A stretch of DNA of 64,000 nt, taken from assembly GCA_014324045.1 (NCBI GenBank), contig JACOMY010000024.1, positions 1 to 64,000 on the forward strand. The letters run 5' to 3'. This DNA comes from Rhodospirillales bacterium (GTDB lineage: Bacteria; Pseudomonadota; Alphaproteobacteria; Kiloniellales; JACOMY01). The notes under the pieces were generated by a model, which was not told the origin of the DNA, made no database searches, and saw nothing but the letters and a program-made list of their open reading frames with translations. Both the position numbers and the translations under genes were made by a program. Position 1 is the first letter of the stretch; each line of letters starts with the position of its first letter. Positions 37,545 to 48,170 of the stretch are shown one piece after another.

Positions 37545-38549
37545 ATGCGTATTGCAATGGTCACCGACGCCTGGTTTCCGCAGATCAACGGCGTGGTCAG
37601 CACCCTCAGCCGCGTGCGCGAGGAACTGCAGGCGCTAGGCCATGAGGTCACGGTCATCGCGCCCAGCGGCTTCAGGACCGTGCCTTGCCCGACCTATCCG
37701 GAAATCCGGCTGGCCCTGACACCGGGTAGCGGCGTCAGGCGCCTGCTGGAACAGGCCCAACCGCATGCCATCCACGTGCCGACCGAAGGGCCGCTGGGCA
37801 TGGAAGCGCGCCGCTACTGCCTGAAGCACAATCTGCCCTTTACCACCAGCTATCACACCCGCTTTCCCGAGTATCTCTCGGCCCGCGTGTCAGTTCCGCT
37901 GGGCTGGGGTTATCGCTTCATGCGCTGGTTCCATCGGCCTTCCGCCGGCGTCATGGTGGCCACTCCCTCGCTGAAGCGGGAGCTGGACGAGCGCGGCTTC
38001 GGAGAGCTTAAGCAGTGGAGCCGAGGCGTTGACATCGCTCTCTTCCGGCCACGCCCGGAGGAAACACCGATACTGGACCTGCCGCGCCCGGTCTTCCTCT
38101 ATGTCGGTCGCGTGGCGGTGGAGAAGAACATCGAGGCCTTCCTGAAGCTCTATCTGCCGGGCAGCAAGCTGGTGGTGGGCGGCGGTCCGCATTTGGAGGG
38201 CCTGAAGAAGAGTTATCCGGAAGCCCACTTCGTCGGCCCGAAGCAAGGCGAGGATTTGGCACGGCACTATGTTCTGGGAGACGTCTTCGTCTTTCCCAGC
38301 CGCACCGATACCTATGGATTGGTCCTGCTGGAGGCTATGGCGTCGGGCGTTCCGGTTGCTGCTTATCCCGTTACGGGACCGCTGGACGTTGTGGTGCCCG
38401 CGTCCGGCGGGGTTCTTGACAAGGATCTGGGCAAGGCTGCGACCGCGGCGCTCGACAGCGACCGTGGGCAGGCAAGGGCCTATGCCGAAGGCTTTTCCTG
38501 GCAGGCCTGCGCCGAGCAGTTCCTGGGACATCTGGTACCCTTCGCCTGA
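37545..38549 (+). CDS. glycosyltransferase family 1 (GT4-like)
   Basis: 'MRIAMVTDAWFPQINGVVSTLSRVREEL', 'HYVLGDVFVFPSRTDTYGLVLLEAMASGVPVAAYPV'. Confidence 0.92.
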   Translation: MRIAMVTDAWFPQINGVVSTLSRVREELQALGHEVTVIAPSGFRTVPCPTYPEIRLALTPGSGVRRLLEQAQPHAIHVPTEGPLGMEARRYCLKHNLPFTTSYHTRFPEYLSARVSVPLGWGYRFMRWFHRPSAGVMVATPSLKRELDERGFGELKQWSRGVDIALFRPRPEETPILDLPRPVFLYVGRVAVEKNIEAFLKLYLPGSKLVVGGGPHLEGLKKSYPEAHFVGPKQGEDLARHYVLGDVFVFPSRTDTYGLVLLEAMASGVPVAAYPVTGPLDVVVPASGGVLDKDLGKAATAALDSDRGQARAYAEGFSWQACAEQFLGHLVPFA

Positions 38550-38628
38550 CAGCGGCGCGCCGTACGTGCTATGGATCGCTCGCAATTGCCGGCGACCGGT
38601 CCAGCCCAGCTCCCCAGTAGCGTAAGGA

Positions 38629-40449
38629 ATGGGCGTGAAGAAGCAGCACAAGCAAAAATTAAAGCTCTCGGCGCAGACCTATCCTCTGGTCCGCCGCGTG
38701 GTGCAGCAGTATGTGCGTCGCCACATCTGGCGGCTCTTGGCGGCGGTCGTCTGCATGCTGGGCGTGGCCGGCGCCACCGCCAGCATGGCACAGGTGATGG
38801 AGCCCTTGACCAACGAGGTCTTCGACAACCGCGACAAGGACATGGTCTACACCCTAGCGGTGATGATCGTGATAATCTTCACGGTCAAGGGCTTCGCTGC
38901 CTTCGGTCAGGGGGTCTTGATGAGCTACGTGGGTAACCGTGTGGTAGCCGACCTGCAGCAGGACCTGTTCCGCAAGCTTATTTCGATGGACCTAGCCTAC
39001 TACAACGACAATGCCCCGGGCGCGATGATCTCGCGCTTCACCAATGACGTGCAGCGCGTCCGCGGCTCGGTCACCGATACCCTGGTGGGCTGCGGGCGGG
39101 ATTTCTTTACGGCCGCTGCCTTGGTTGGGGTCATGTTCTATCAGGATTGGGTCCTGGCTTTCATGGCCACCGTGGTGATCCCGCTGGTGGCCATGCCGAT
39201 CATCGCTATCGGCAAGCGTATGCGCCGCGTCTCAGACCGCAACCAGCAGCAGATGGGGGTCCTGAACACCCTGCTGGACGAGTCCTTCCAAGGCGTGCGC
39301 CACGTCAAGGCCTACGGCATGGAGGCCTATGAGACCAAGCGGGCCGACCGGGTGATCGATTCGGTCTTCCGCCTGACCCAGAAGGCCGCCGTCATCCGCT
39401 CCATCGTCAATCCCTTGACCGAGATCGCCGGCGGCCTTTCGATCGTGGCGGTGCTGCTCTATGGGGCCGATCAGGTCTTGCTGGAGGCTGGCGACCCCGG
39501 TTCCTTCTTTGCCTTCATCACCGCGGTCCTCTTGGCCTACGAGCCGCTGAAGCGCCTGGCCAAGCTGAACACCAACTTACAAGAGGGCCTGGCGGCCGCC
39601 GAGCGCGTCTTCGAGTTGATGGACAGCGAGCCGAAGATCGTCGATGCGCCGGACGCCAGGCCGCTCCAGGTGGCCGGCGGCGAGGTGGTCTTCGACGAGG
39701 TCTTCTTCGCCTACCACGCCAAGGCGCCGGCTTTGAACGGTCTGTCCCTCGTTGCGCCGGCCGGTAAGACCATCGCCCTGGTGGGTCCCTCGGGGGCGGG
39801 TAAGACCTCGGTCTTGAACCTGCTGCCGCGCTTCTTCGACGTGAACAGCGGCGGCGTCTCGATCGACGGTCAGGATGTGCGTTCGGTGACCGTCCAGTCC
39901 TTGCGGGCTTGCATGGCTTTGGTGAGCCAGGAGATCGTCTTGTTCGACGAGACGGTGCGGATGAACATCGCCTACGGCCGTCCCGACGCCAGCTTGGAAG
40001 AGATCCGAGAGGCTGCTTGCCATGCCGGCGCGCACGACTTCATCAGTGCTATGCCCGACGGTTACGACACCCAGGTAGGACCGCGCGGGGTTAAGCTCTC
40101 GGGCGGACAGCGGCAGCGCATCGCGATTGCCCGCGCGATGATCAAGAATGCGCCGATCCTGTTGCTGGACGAGGCTACATCGGCGCTGGATACGCAGTCG
40201 GAGCGGCATGTGCAGCGCGCGCTCAAGATCCTGATGGAGGGGCGCACCACCTTGGTGATCGCGCACAGGCTCTCCACCGTGGTCGATGCCGACATCATCT
40301 ACGTGATGCAGGACGGCTGTGTGATCGAGCAGGGGAGCCATGCCGGGCTGCTGGCCAAGCGCGGCGCCTATGCCCGCCTCAGCAACGAGCAGCTGTTGAG
40401 CGCGCCGTCGGCGGGCGTGGCCGAGGATCTGGCCGACGCCAAGGCTTAG
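38629..40449 (+). CDS. msbA: MsbA-like ABC transporter (fused TM and ATPase domains)
   Basis: 'IALVGPSGAGKTSVLNLLPRFFD', 'LSGGQRQRIAIARAMIKNAPILLLDEATSALD'; lipid A gene context. Confidence 0.9.
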   Translation: MGVKKQHKQKLKLSAQTYPLVRRVVQQYVRRHIWRLLAAVVCMLGVAGATASMAQVMEPLTNEVFDNRDKDMVYTLAVMIVIIFTVKGFAAFGQGVLMSYVGNRVVADLQQDLFRKLISMDLAYYNDNAPGAMISRFTNDVQRVRGSVTDTLVGCGRDFFTAAALVGVMFYQDWVLAFMATVVIPLVAMPIIAIGKRMRRVSDRNQQQMGVLNTLLDESFQGVRHVKAYGMEAYETKRADRVIDSVFRLTQKAAVIRSIVNPLTEIAGGLSIVAVLLYGADQVLLEAGDPGSFFAFITAVLLAYEPLKRLAKLNTNLQEGLAAAERVFELMDSEPKIVDAPDARPLQVAGGEVVFDEVFFAYHAKAPALNGLSLVAPAGKTIALVGPSGAGKTSVLNLLPRFFDVNSGGVSIDGQDVRSVTVQSLRACMALVSQEIVLFDETVRMNIAYGRPDASLEEIREAACHAGAHDFISAMPDGYDTQVGPRGVKLSGGQRQRIAIARAMIKNAPILLLDEATSALDTQSERHVQRALKILMEGRTTLVIAHRLSTVVDADIIYVMQDGCVIEQGSHAGLLAKRGAYARLSNEQLLSAPSAGVAEDLADAKA

Positions 40450-40457
40450 GCACGTAA

Positions 40458-41201
40458 ATGGCCGGCAAACGCAGAGCCCTAGATCGGCCCTGGCTGCGCG
40501 GTCTGCTCGCCTGGGCGATCTCCTGCTATCTGCGGTTTCTGCGGTTGACCACGTGCTGGCAGTGGGAGGCGCCGGAGGAAACCGAACGCCTGCTGGCCTC
40601 GCGGCAGGGTTTCGTCGGTTGCTTCTCGCACGGCCGGATCGCGCTGACCTACCCGGCCTGGCCGGTGCCGGTCGAGCGCCTGACGGTCCTGACCTCCTCG
40701 CATCGCGATGGCATACTGCTGGCCAAGGCGGTCGAACGGTTGGGCGCGCGGGTGATCAGCGGCTCGGGCACCTCGCCCAGCCAGGGCGGCAAGGAGGCTC
40801 TGGCGGCGTTGTCGGCGATTGCGGCCGAGGGCGACGTGATCGGAATCACGCCGGACGGCCCTAAGGGGCCCGTCCTCAGGGTCAAGGGCGGCTGCATCCG
40901 CGTAGCCCAGGCGGCGAATATTCCCTTGGTGCCCTTCGCCCTGGCGTTGCGGCGGTCCAGCAATCTGAAGACCTGGGATCGCTTCGTCTTTCCCTGGCCC
41001 TTCTCGCGCGGCGTGCTGCTGTTCGGTGCCCCCGTGCCGGCGCCCAAGGAGCGCAGCCTTGCGGCCCTGGAGGCGACGCGGCGGGCAGTCGAAGACTCCC
41101 TCATTGCGCTGACGCAGGCGGCTGACCGCCGCTGCGGCCGGCCCACTCTGGAACCGGGGGAGGATATCGGCAGGCGGCCCAAGAGCCGCAGGAAGGACTA
41201 G
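40458..41201 (+). CDS. lysophospholipid acyltransferase family protein (DUF374)
   Basis: 'LTSSHRDGILLAKAVERLGARVISGSGTSPSQGGKEALAAL...DVIGITPDGPKGP'. Confidence 0.9.
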   Translation: MAGKRRALDRPWLRGLLAWAISCYLRFLRLTTCWQWEAPEETERLLASRQGFVGCFSHGRIALTYPAWPVPVERLTVLTSSHRDGILLAKAVERLGARVISGSGTSPSQGGKEALAALSAIAAEGDVIGITPDGPKGPVLRVKGGCIRVAQAANIPLVPFALALRRSSNLKTWDRFVFPWPFSRGVLLFGAPVPAPKERSLAALEATRRAVEDSLIALTQAADRRCGRPTLEPGEDIGRRPKSRRKD

Positions 41202-41208
41202 ACCGGTC

Positions 41209-42183
41209 ATGCGAGCGCCTGGCTTCTGGTGTCGCGACGGCTTCCTTGCGCGGTTGCTGTCACCGCTGGGGGCAGTCTACACGGCTGCCGGCCGACGACG
41301 TCAGCGCCGAGCGCGGCCGAAACGTCTGCCGATCCCGGTGATCTGCATCGGGAATCTCGTGGCAGGCGGCGCCGGCAAGACGCCCGTTGCCCTGGCCGTC
41401 GCGGCGGCAGTGAAGTCCAGAGGCCTTAGACCCTGCTTTCTTACGCGCGGGTTCGGCGGCAGCCTCGCCGGGCCGCTGTGGGTCGATCCCCTGCGGCAGA
41501 ACGCGAGCGAGGTCGGCGATGAGCCCTTGCTACTGGCCCGGGCCGCCGACTGCGTGGTGTCGGCCGACCGGCCGCTAGGCGCCGACCTAGCACTTACGCG
41601 CAGACCGGACGTCTTGATTCTGGACGACGGCTTTCAGAATCCCAGTCTGGCCAAGGACCTCTCGCTTCTGGTGGTGGACAGCGCCTATGGTTTCGGCAAC
41701 GGTCGAGTGCTGCCAGCCGGCCCCCTGCGTGAGCCGCTGAAGGAGGGCTTGGCGCGGGCTAACGCTCTGGTCTTGCTGGACGGCGACGAACCGAGGTGCG
41801 CCCTGGATCTAGTCTCCGACTTACCGCGGCTTGAGGCGCGCCTGGCGGCTGAGGGCGCCTTCGACGGGCGGCGTGTCTTCGCGTTTGCCGGTATCGGCCG
41901 GCCGGGGAAGTTCTATGCAAGCCTCAAGGCCCTAGGGGCAGAGCTGGTTGGCAGTCTTGCCTTTCCCGATCACCACCGCTACTCCGCCGCAGAATTGAGC
42001 CGGCTCAAGGCCGCGGCCGAGGCGAAGAATGCAGCCTTGATCACCACTGAGAAGGATCTGGTGCGCATCGACGAGGTGGATAGAAAGGGCATCGCGAGCC
42101 TGCCGGTTGCCGTCACCTGGCAGGATCCCGAGACCTTAGCGGCCTTACTGGCGCCTTTGCTGGACTCTCGTCACCGTGGCTAG
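41209..42183 (+). CDS. lpxK: tetraacyldisaccharide 4'-kinase
   Basis: 'PIPVICIGNLVAGGAGKTPVALAVAAAVKSRGLRPCFLTRGFGG', 'LILDDGFQNPSLAKDLSLLVVD'. Confidence 0.95.
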   Translation: MRAPGFWCRDGFLARLLSPLGAVYTAAGRRRQRRARPKRLPIPVICIGNLVAGGAGKTPVALAVAAAVKSRGLRPCFLTRGFGGSLAGPLWVDPLRQNASEVGDEPLLLARAADCVVSADRPLGADLALTRRPDVLILDDGFQNPSLAKDLSLLVVDSAYGFGNGRVLPAGPLREPLKEGLARANALVLLDGDEPRCALDLVSDLPRLEARLAAEGAFDGRRVFAFAGIGRPGKFYASLKALGAELVGSLAFPDHHRYSAAELSRLKAAAEAKNAALITTEKDLVRIDEVDRKGIASLPVAVTWQDPETLAALLAPLLDSRHRG

Positions 42184-43081
42184 CGGTCGCCGGACGCCGC
42201 TGCGCCGCCTGCTGCAGGACCCCTTGGAGGCCCTGCCAGTCTTTCTGCTACTGGGCCTGGCGCGCGTGCTCCCGCTCGACTGGGCATCTGCTCTCGGCGG
42301 CTGGCTGGTGCGCAAAATCGGCCCCCGGATCTCCGGTCTGCAGCGCCGCGCCGAACGCGGGCTCGCCGTGGCCTTCCCGGAAATGGAGGCAGCGGAGAAG
42401 ACCGAGATCGTGGCGCAGATGTACGACAACTTCGGCCGCCTGCTGTTCGAGTATCCACACTTGCCGCAGATCACCGCGCCCGGCAGCGGCCTGGTGGAGG
42501 TGATTGGCGATCACATCCTGCTCGACCTTGTGGCGCGCAAACAGCCGGCGATCCTCATCGGTGGGCACTTCGGCAACTTCGAGATCGTGCCGCGTTACGT
42601 CGCCGGGCGCGGACATCGCCTGAACATTTTTGCCCGCGGTCCTAACAATGCGATCCTGGGTAGTGCCTTGAAACGCTGGCGCGGGGCCGCCCGCATGTTC
42701 GATGGCGGCTTTTCCAGCGGCATGCAGGCCGCCCATGCACTGCGTCGCGGGCAGTATGTAGCACAGCTGATCGATCACCGTTACGACGGCGGCCTGGCCG
42801 TGCCCTTCTTCGGAGAGATGGCCATGACCAATCCCACTATGGCCCGCACTGCCCTGCACCTGAAGCTGCCGGTAGTGCCCTGCCGCACCCAGCGCCTCGC
42901 CGGCGCCCGCTTTCGGATCACGGTTGAGGAACCCCTGCCGCTGCCGGACAGCGACGACCGCGACGCCGATGTGGTCGCGTTGACGCTAGCGATGACGGCC
43001 CGGATCGAGGCCTGGGTCCGCGACGACCCCGGCCAGTGGTTCTGGCTGCATCGCCGCTGGCCCAAAGTGCTCTATCGCTAG
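42176..43081 (+). CDS. lipid A lauroyl/myristoyl acyltransferase (LpxL/HtrB family)
   Basis: 'ILIGGHFGNFEIVPRYVAGRG', 'PGQWFWLHRRWPK' C-terminal motif. Confidence 0.92.
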   Translation: MASGRRTPLRRLLQDPLEALPVFLLLGLARVLPLDWASALGGWLVRKIGPRISGLQRRAERGLAVAFPEMEAAEKTEIVAQMYDNFGRLLFEYPHLPQITAPGSGLVEVIGDHILLDLVARKQPAILIGGHFGNFEIVPRYVAGRGHRLNIFARGPNNAILGSALKRWRGAARMFDGGFSSGMQAAHALRRGQYVAQLIDHRYDGGLAVPFFGEMAMTNPTMARTALHLKLPVVPCRTQRLAGARFRITVEEPLPLPDSDDRDADVVALTLAMTARIEAWVRDDPGQWFWLHRRWPKVLYR

Positions 43082-43091
43082 GGAATCTGCC

Positions 43092-44363
43092 TTAACCCGC
43101 CTGAACGCCTAGCAAGGTCAGCGCTGCGGCGGCCATGACCTTCGCGGAGGCTACCATATCGTCGATGCCGACGAACTCGTCGGGCTGGTGGGCCAAGTCG
43201 AGGATGCCGGGGCCATAGGCGATGCAGTCGTGCAGGTGGCCGATCCGGGCCACATGCTTCTGATCGTAAGTACCGGGGGAGACGACGTATTCTGCCGGCT
43301 TGCCCAGGACCCGCTCGATCTCGCTGGCGACGGCCTGTACCACCGGCGCGTTGCGCTCTGTCATGGTCGGGCCTACGGTCCAAAGTTCCTTCAGCGCGTA
43401 GTCAAACTTCGGCCGTTCGCGCTTCAGGGCTTCCAGAATCTCCATGATCTCGTCCTTCACCTCCTCATAGCTCTCCTCGATCAGGTAGCGGCGGTCGAGG
43501 ACCATGCGGCAGCTGTCGGGGACTAGGGCGCTGGGCAGGCCCTCGAAGTCTTCGCCCAACCCGCCGTGGATTGAGTTGATGTTCAGGGTCGACTGCTTGG
43601 CGCCTTCCGGCACCACCGGCATGGCCGTGCGCTTGGCCGCCAGGGCCGGGTAGAGATCGCGTTCCAAGCGGTCGAGCAGCGCGCCCATGTGGCGGACCGC
43701 GCAGTCGCCCAGGAAGGGCATGGAGCCGTGTGCGATATGCCCGAAGGTCTCAACCTCCGCCCACCAGACGCCGCGATGGCCAAGGCAGATGCGGTCGGGG
43801 TTCAAAGGCTCGGGAATGATGACATGATCGACGCGCGGCTTTGAGAAGTAGCCCTGCTTGGCCAGATAGGCGACGCCGCCGTAGCCGCCAGTCTCCTCAT
43901 CGACGCTGCCGGAGATCTCCACTGCGCCCGGCCAGTCCAGCCCCATCTCGAGCAGCGTTTCCACGGCGACGATAGAAGCCGCCAGCCCGCCCTTCATATC
44001 GCAGGCTCCGCGCCCGTAGATCTTGCCGTCCTTGACCGTGCCGGCGAAGGGATCTTCGGTCCAGCCTTTGCCGGTGGCGACCACGTCGATATGGCCGTTA
44101 AAGTGCACGCAAGGCCCGGGCTGTTTTCCTTCGATCCGGGCGACCACGTTGGTGCGTGGATAGCGGTCGTTGTCGCCGGGACTGCCCTTGCCGCGAAGGT
44201 AGAGGACCTGGAACCCCCGCCTCCGCAAGCGCTCGCCGATGAACTCGGCGCAGGGGACATAGGCGTCGCCCGGCGGGTTTACGGTCGGGATCCGAATCAG
44301 GTCCTGAGTCAGCCGGACCAGATCGTCGCGCTTGTCCTCGATTCGGGCGTGCAGTTCCTGCAT
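43092..44363 (-). CDS. M20 family ArgE/DapE-type deacylase
   Basis: 'PCVHFNGHIDVVATGKGWTEDPF', 'IYGRGACDMKGGLAASIVAVETL', 'SGSVDEETGGYGG'. Confidence 0.92.
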   Translation of the reverse strand: MQELHARIEDKRDDLVRLTQDLIRIPTVNPPGDAYVPCAEFIGERLRRRGFQVLYLRGKGSPGDNDRYPRTNVVARIEGKQPGPCVHFNGHIDVVATGKGWTEDPFAGTVKDGKIYGRGACDMKGGLAASIVAVETLLEMGLDWPGAVEISGSVDEETGGYGGVAYLAKQGYFSKPRVDHVIIPEPLNPDRICLGHRGVWWAEVETFGHIAHGSMPFLGDCAVRHMGALLDRLERDLYPALAAKRTAMPVVPEGAKQSTLNINSIHGGLGEDFEGLPSALVPDSCRMVLDRRYLIEESYEEVKDEIMEILEALKRERPKFDYALKELWTVGPTMTERNAPVVQAVASEIERVLGKPAEYVVSPGTYDQKHVARIGHLHDCIAYGPGILDLAHQPDEFVGIDDMVASAKVMAAAALTLLGVQAG

Positions 44364-44482
44364 GAGACCGGGCCGATGCTCCTTCCGCTTGGATCTGTAG
44401 GGGAAAGCAGTTCCCTCTAGCTTAGCATCACCCGATTAGCTTTCGCATCGTCCCCTCCACAAATCAATTTCGAGAGTGAGGA

Positions 44483-46030
<1,548 letters not shown>

Positions 46031-46186
46031 GGACAGCAGAGACCATAAGGCGGCGCGACCTGTCCAGGGCTGCCGTTCGGCTGGGGCCCGCAGAGCAGAT
46101 CGGCACCCGCAGGCGCTTGACGGATACCAGTGCGAGGGTGATTTTGCTGCAGTTTGGCCCTCTGATTGGCGGGAGTCGTGACACCG

Positions 46187-47125
46187 GTGAACCGCATCGT
46201 CATATCCGAATCAATGGAGGCGGCGGCTCTGGAGAGATTCCCCCCCGGGATCGACTATCTCTACGACCCGACCTTGGTGGAGCGGCGCCAGGCCCTGTTG
46301 GCCAGCCTCGGCGTGGCGGAGGCCTTGATCGTGCGCAATCGCACGCAGGTGGACCGAGCGCTGCTGGAGGCGGCGCCGTCGCTCTCCGTCGTGGGTCGCC
46401 TCGGCGTGGGGCTGGACAACATCGATCTCCCGGCTTGCCGCGCGCGCGGCGTGACGGTTTATCCGGCAAGCGGCGCCAACAAGGTCTCGGTCGCCGAGTA
46501 TGTGATCGCGGCGGCGCTGCAGCTGATCCGCGGCGGTGCCTATGCCCTGGGACCGCAGATGTTGGCCGGTGCCTGGCCGCGCTGGGGCGCGGTCGGCGGC
46601 GAGATCGAGGGCCGGGTTCTGGGCCTGGTCGGCTTCGGCGATATCGCCCGCAGCGTCGCAGTGCGGGCGTTGGCGCTAGGCATGCGGATCTTGGCCCACG
46701 ATCCCTATCTGGACAGTGACGATCCAGCCTGGGCGGGCGCGCAACGCAGCAGTCTCAAGCCCCTCTTGGCCGGCGCCGATATCGTCAGCCTGCATGTACC
46801 GCTGACCCCGGAGACGCGCCACTTGATCGATGCGACCGCCTTGGCAGGCATGAAACCAGGTGCGATCGTCATCAACACGGCACGGGGCGGCGTGGTTGCG
46901 GAAGCCGACTTGGCGGCGGCGTTGCGCGCCGGGCGCTTGGGTGGCGCTGCGCTCGACGTCTTCGAAGAGGAGCCCTTGAGTGCTGCTGCGGCGGCGCCCT
47001 TCGCTGGACTTGCAAACGTCATTCTGACCCCGCACATCGCCGGGGTGACGGCGGAGTCCAATGCCAGAGTCAGCCGAGTCACTGTCGAGAACGTGTTGGA
47101 CGGCTTGGGATTGCTCGATGCCTGA
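46187..47125 (+). CDS. D-2-hydroxyacid dehydrogenase, (S)-sulfolactate dehydrogenase (SlcC)-like
   Basis: '[66 protein letters not shown]' plus paired Ldh2-family gene. Confidence 0.8.
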   Translation: MNRIVISESMEAAALERFPPGIDYLYDPTLVERRQALLASLGVAEALIVRNRTQVDRALLEAAPSLSVVGRLGVGLDNIDLPACRARGVTVYPASGANKVSVAEYVIAAALQLIRGGAYALGPQMLAGAWPRWGAVGGEIEGRVLGLVGFGDIARSVAVRALALGMRILAHDPYLDSDDPAWAGAQRSSLKPLLAGADIVSLHVPLTPETRHLIDATALAGMKPGAIVINTARGGVVAEADLAAALRAGRLGGAALDVFEEEPLSAAAAAPFAGLANVILTPHIAGVTAESNARVSRVTVENVLDGLGLLDA

Positions 47126-48128
47126 CTTTGAAACGATAGAACCGCACGCGGCCGAAGCTTTGGTCGCAGCGGCGCTGCAAGCAGCAGGGGCTCGTCCGGC
47201 AATCGCCCAGTCCGTGGCGCAGGCACTGGTGGCGGCGGAGGTAGACGGTCAGGCCGGACACGGCCTCTCTCGCGTGGGAAGCTATGCCGAGCAGCTGCGG
47301 GCCGGCAAGGTGGACGGTGCTGCCGTGCCGAAAGTGACGCGGCTGGCGCCGGCCTTCCTCTCAGTCGATGCCCGCGGCGGCTTTGCCTATCCGGCCTTCG
47401 ACTTGGCGATCGATGCGATTGTCAAGACGGCTGCGGAGACCGGCTTGGCGGCGGCCGGCATTCATCGCTCCCACCACTGCGGACAGGCGGGGCGTCATGT
47501 CGAGCGCCTGGCCGAGGCCGGCTGTATGGCCTTGCTCTTCGCCAACACGCCCAAGGCCATGGCACCCTGGGGCGGCAGTGCGCCGCTGTTCGGGACCAAC
47601 CCCATCGCCTTTGCCGCGCCGCAGGCCGAAGGTTCGCCCTTGGTGGTCGATCTCTCCCTCTCCAAGGTGGCGCGCGGCAAGGTGGTGGCTGCTGCCAAGC
47701 GGGGCGATTCGATCCCAGAGGGCTGGGCCTTGGATGCAGAAGGGCAGCCCACCGAGGATCCGGCGGCTGCGCTATCCGGCACCATGATTCCTATGGGCGA
47801 TGCCAAGGGCGCGGCCTTGGTCTGGATGGTCGAGATCCTAGCCGTCGGTCTGACCGGCGCCTGCTTCTCCTTCGAGGCCTCCTCGTTTCTTTCGGCCGAC
47901 GGCGGCCCGCCGGGGGTGGGGCAGCTGCTGATTGCCTTCGACGTGGAGCGGATCGCCGGTGGCGGCTTCCGCGCGCATCTCCAGCGCCTGACCGAAACCG
48001 CATTGGCGCAGCCGGACGTACGCCTGCCGGGTACGCGCCGGCTCGCCCGCCGGGAGGCGGTTGCACGCGAGGGGCTTTGCGTCTCCGCCGCGCTGCTGCG
48101 GGAAGTGCGTGGCTTGGCGGCTTCCTAA
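47118..48128 (+). CDS. Ldh2/MDG2-type oxidoreductase, (R)-sulfolactate dehydrogenase (ComC)-like
   Basis: 'VAAEVDGQAGHGLSRVGSYAEQLRAGKVDG', 'GIHRSHHCGQAGRHVERLAEAGCMALLFANTPKAMAPWGG'; overlaps upstream gene by 8 nt. Confidence 0.8.
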   Translation: MPDFETIEPHAAEALVAAALQAAGARPAIAQSVAQALVAAEVDGQAGHGLSRVGSYAEQLRAGKVDGAAVPKVTRLAPAFLSVDARGGFAYPAFDLAIDAIVKTAAETGLAAAGIHRSHHCGQAGRHVERLAEAGCMALLFANTPKAMAPWGGSAPLFGTNPIAFAAPQAEGSPLVVDLSLSKVARGKVVAAAKRGDSIPEGWALDAEGQPTEDPAAALSGTMIPMGDAKGAALVWMVEILAVGLTGACFSFEASSFLSADGGPPGVGQLLIAFDVERIAGGGFRAHLQRLTETALAQPDVRLPGTRRLARREAVAREGLCVSAALLREVRGLAAS

Positions 48129-48170
48129 GCGTGTCCGGCTACTGGCGGCTTCCTAAGCGTGTCCGGCTAC
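48115..48170. repeat. perfect 28-bp tandem duplication TGGCGGCTTCCTAAGCGTGTCCGGCTAC x2 at the convergent 3' ends
   Basis: 48115-48142 and 48143-48170 identical. Confidence 0.97.
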
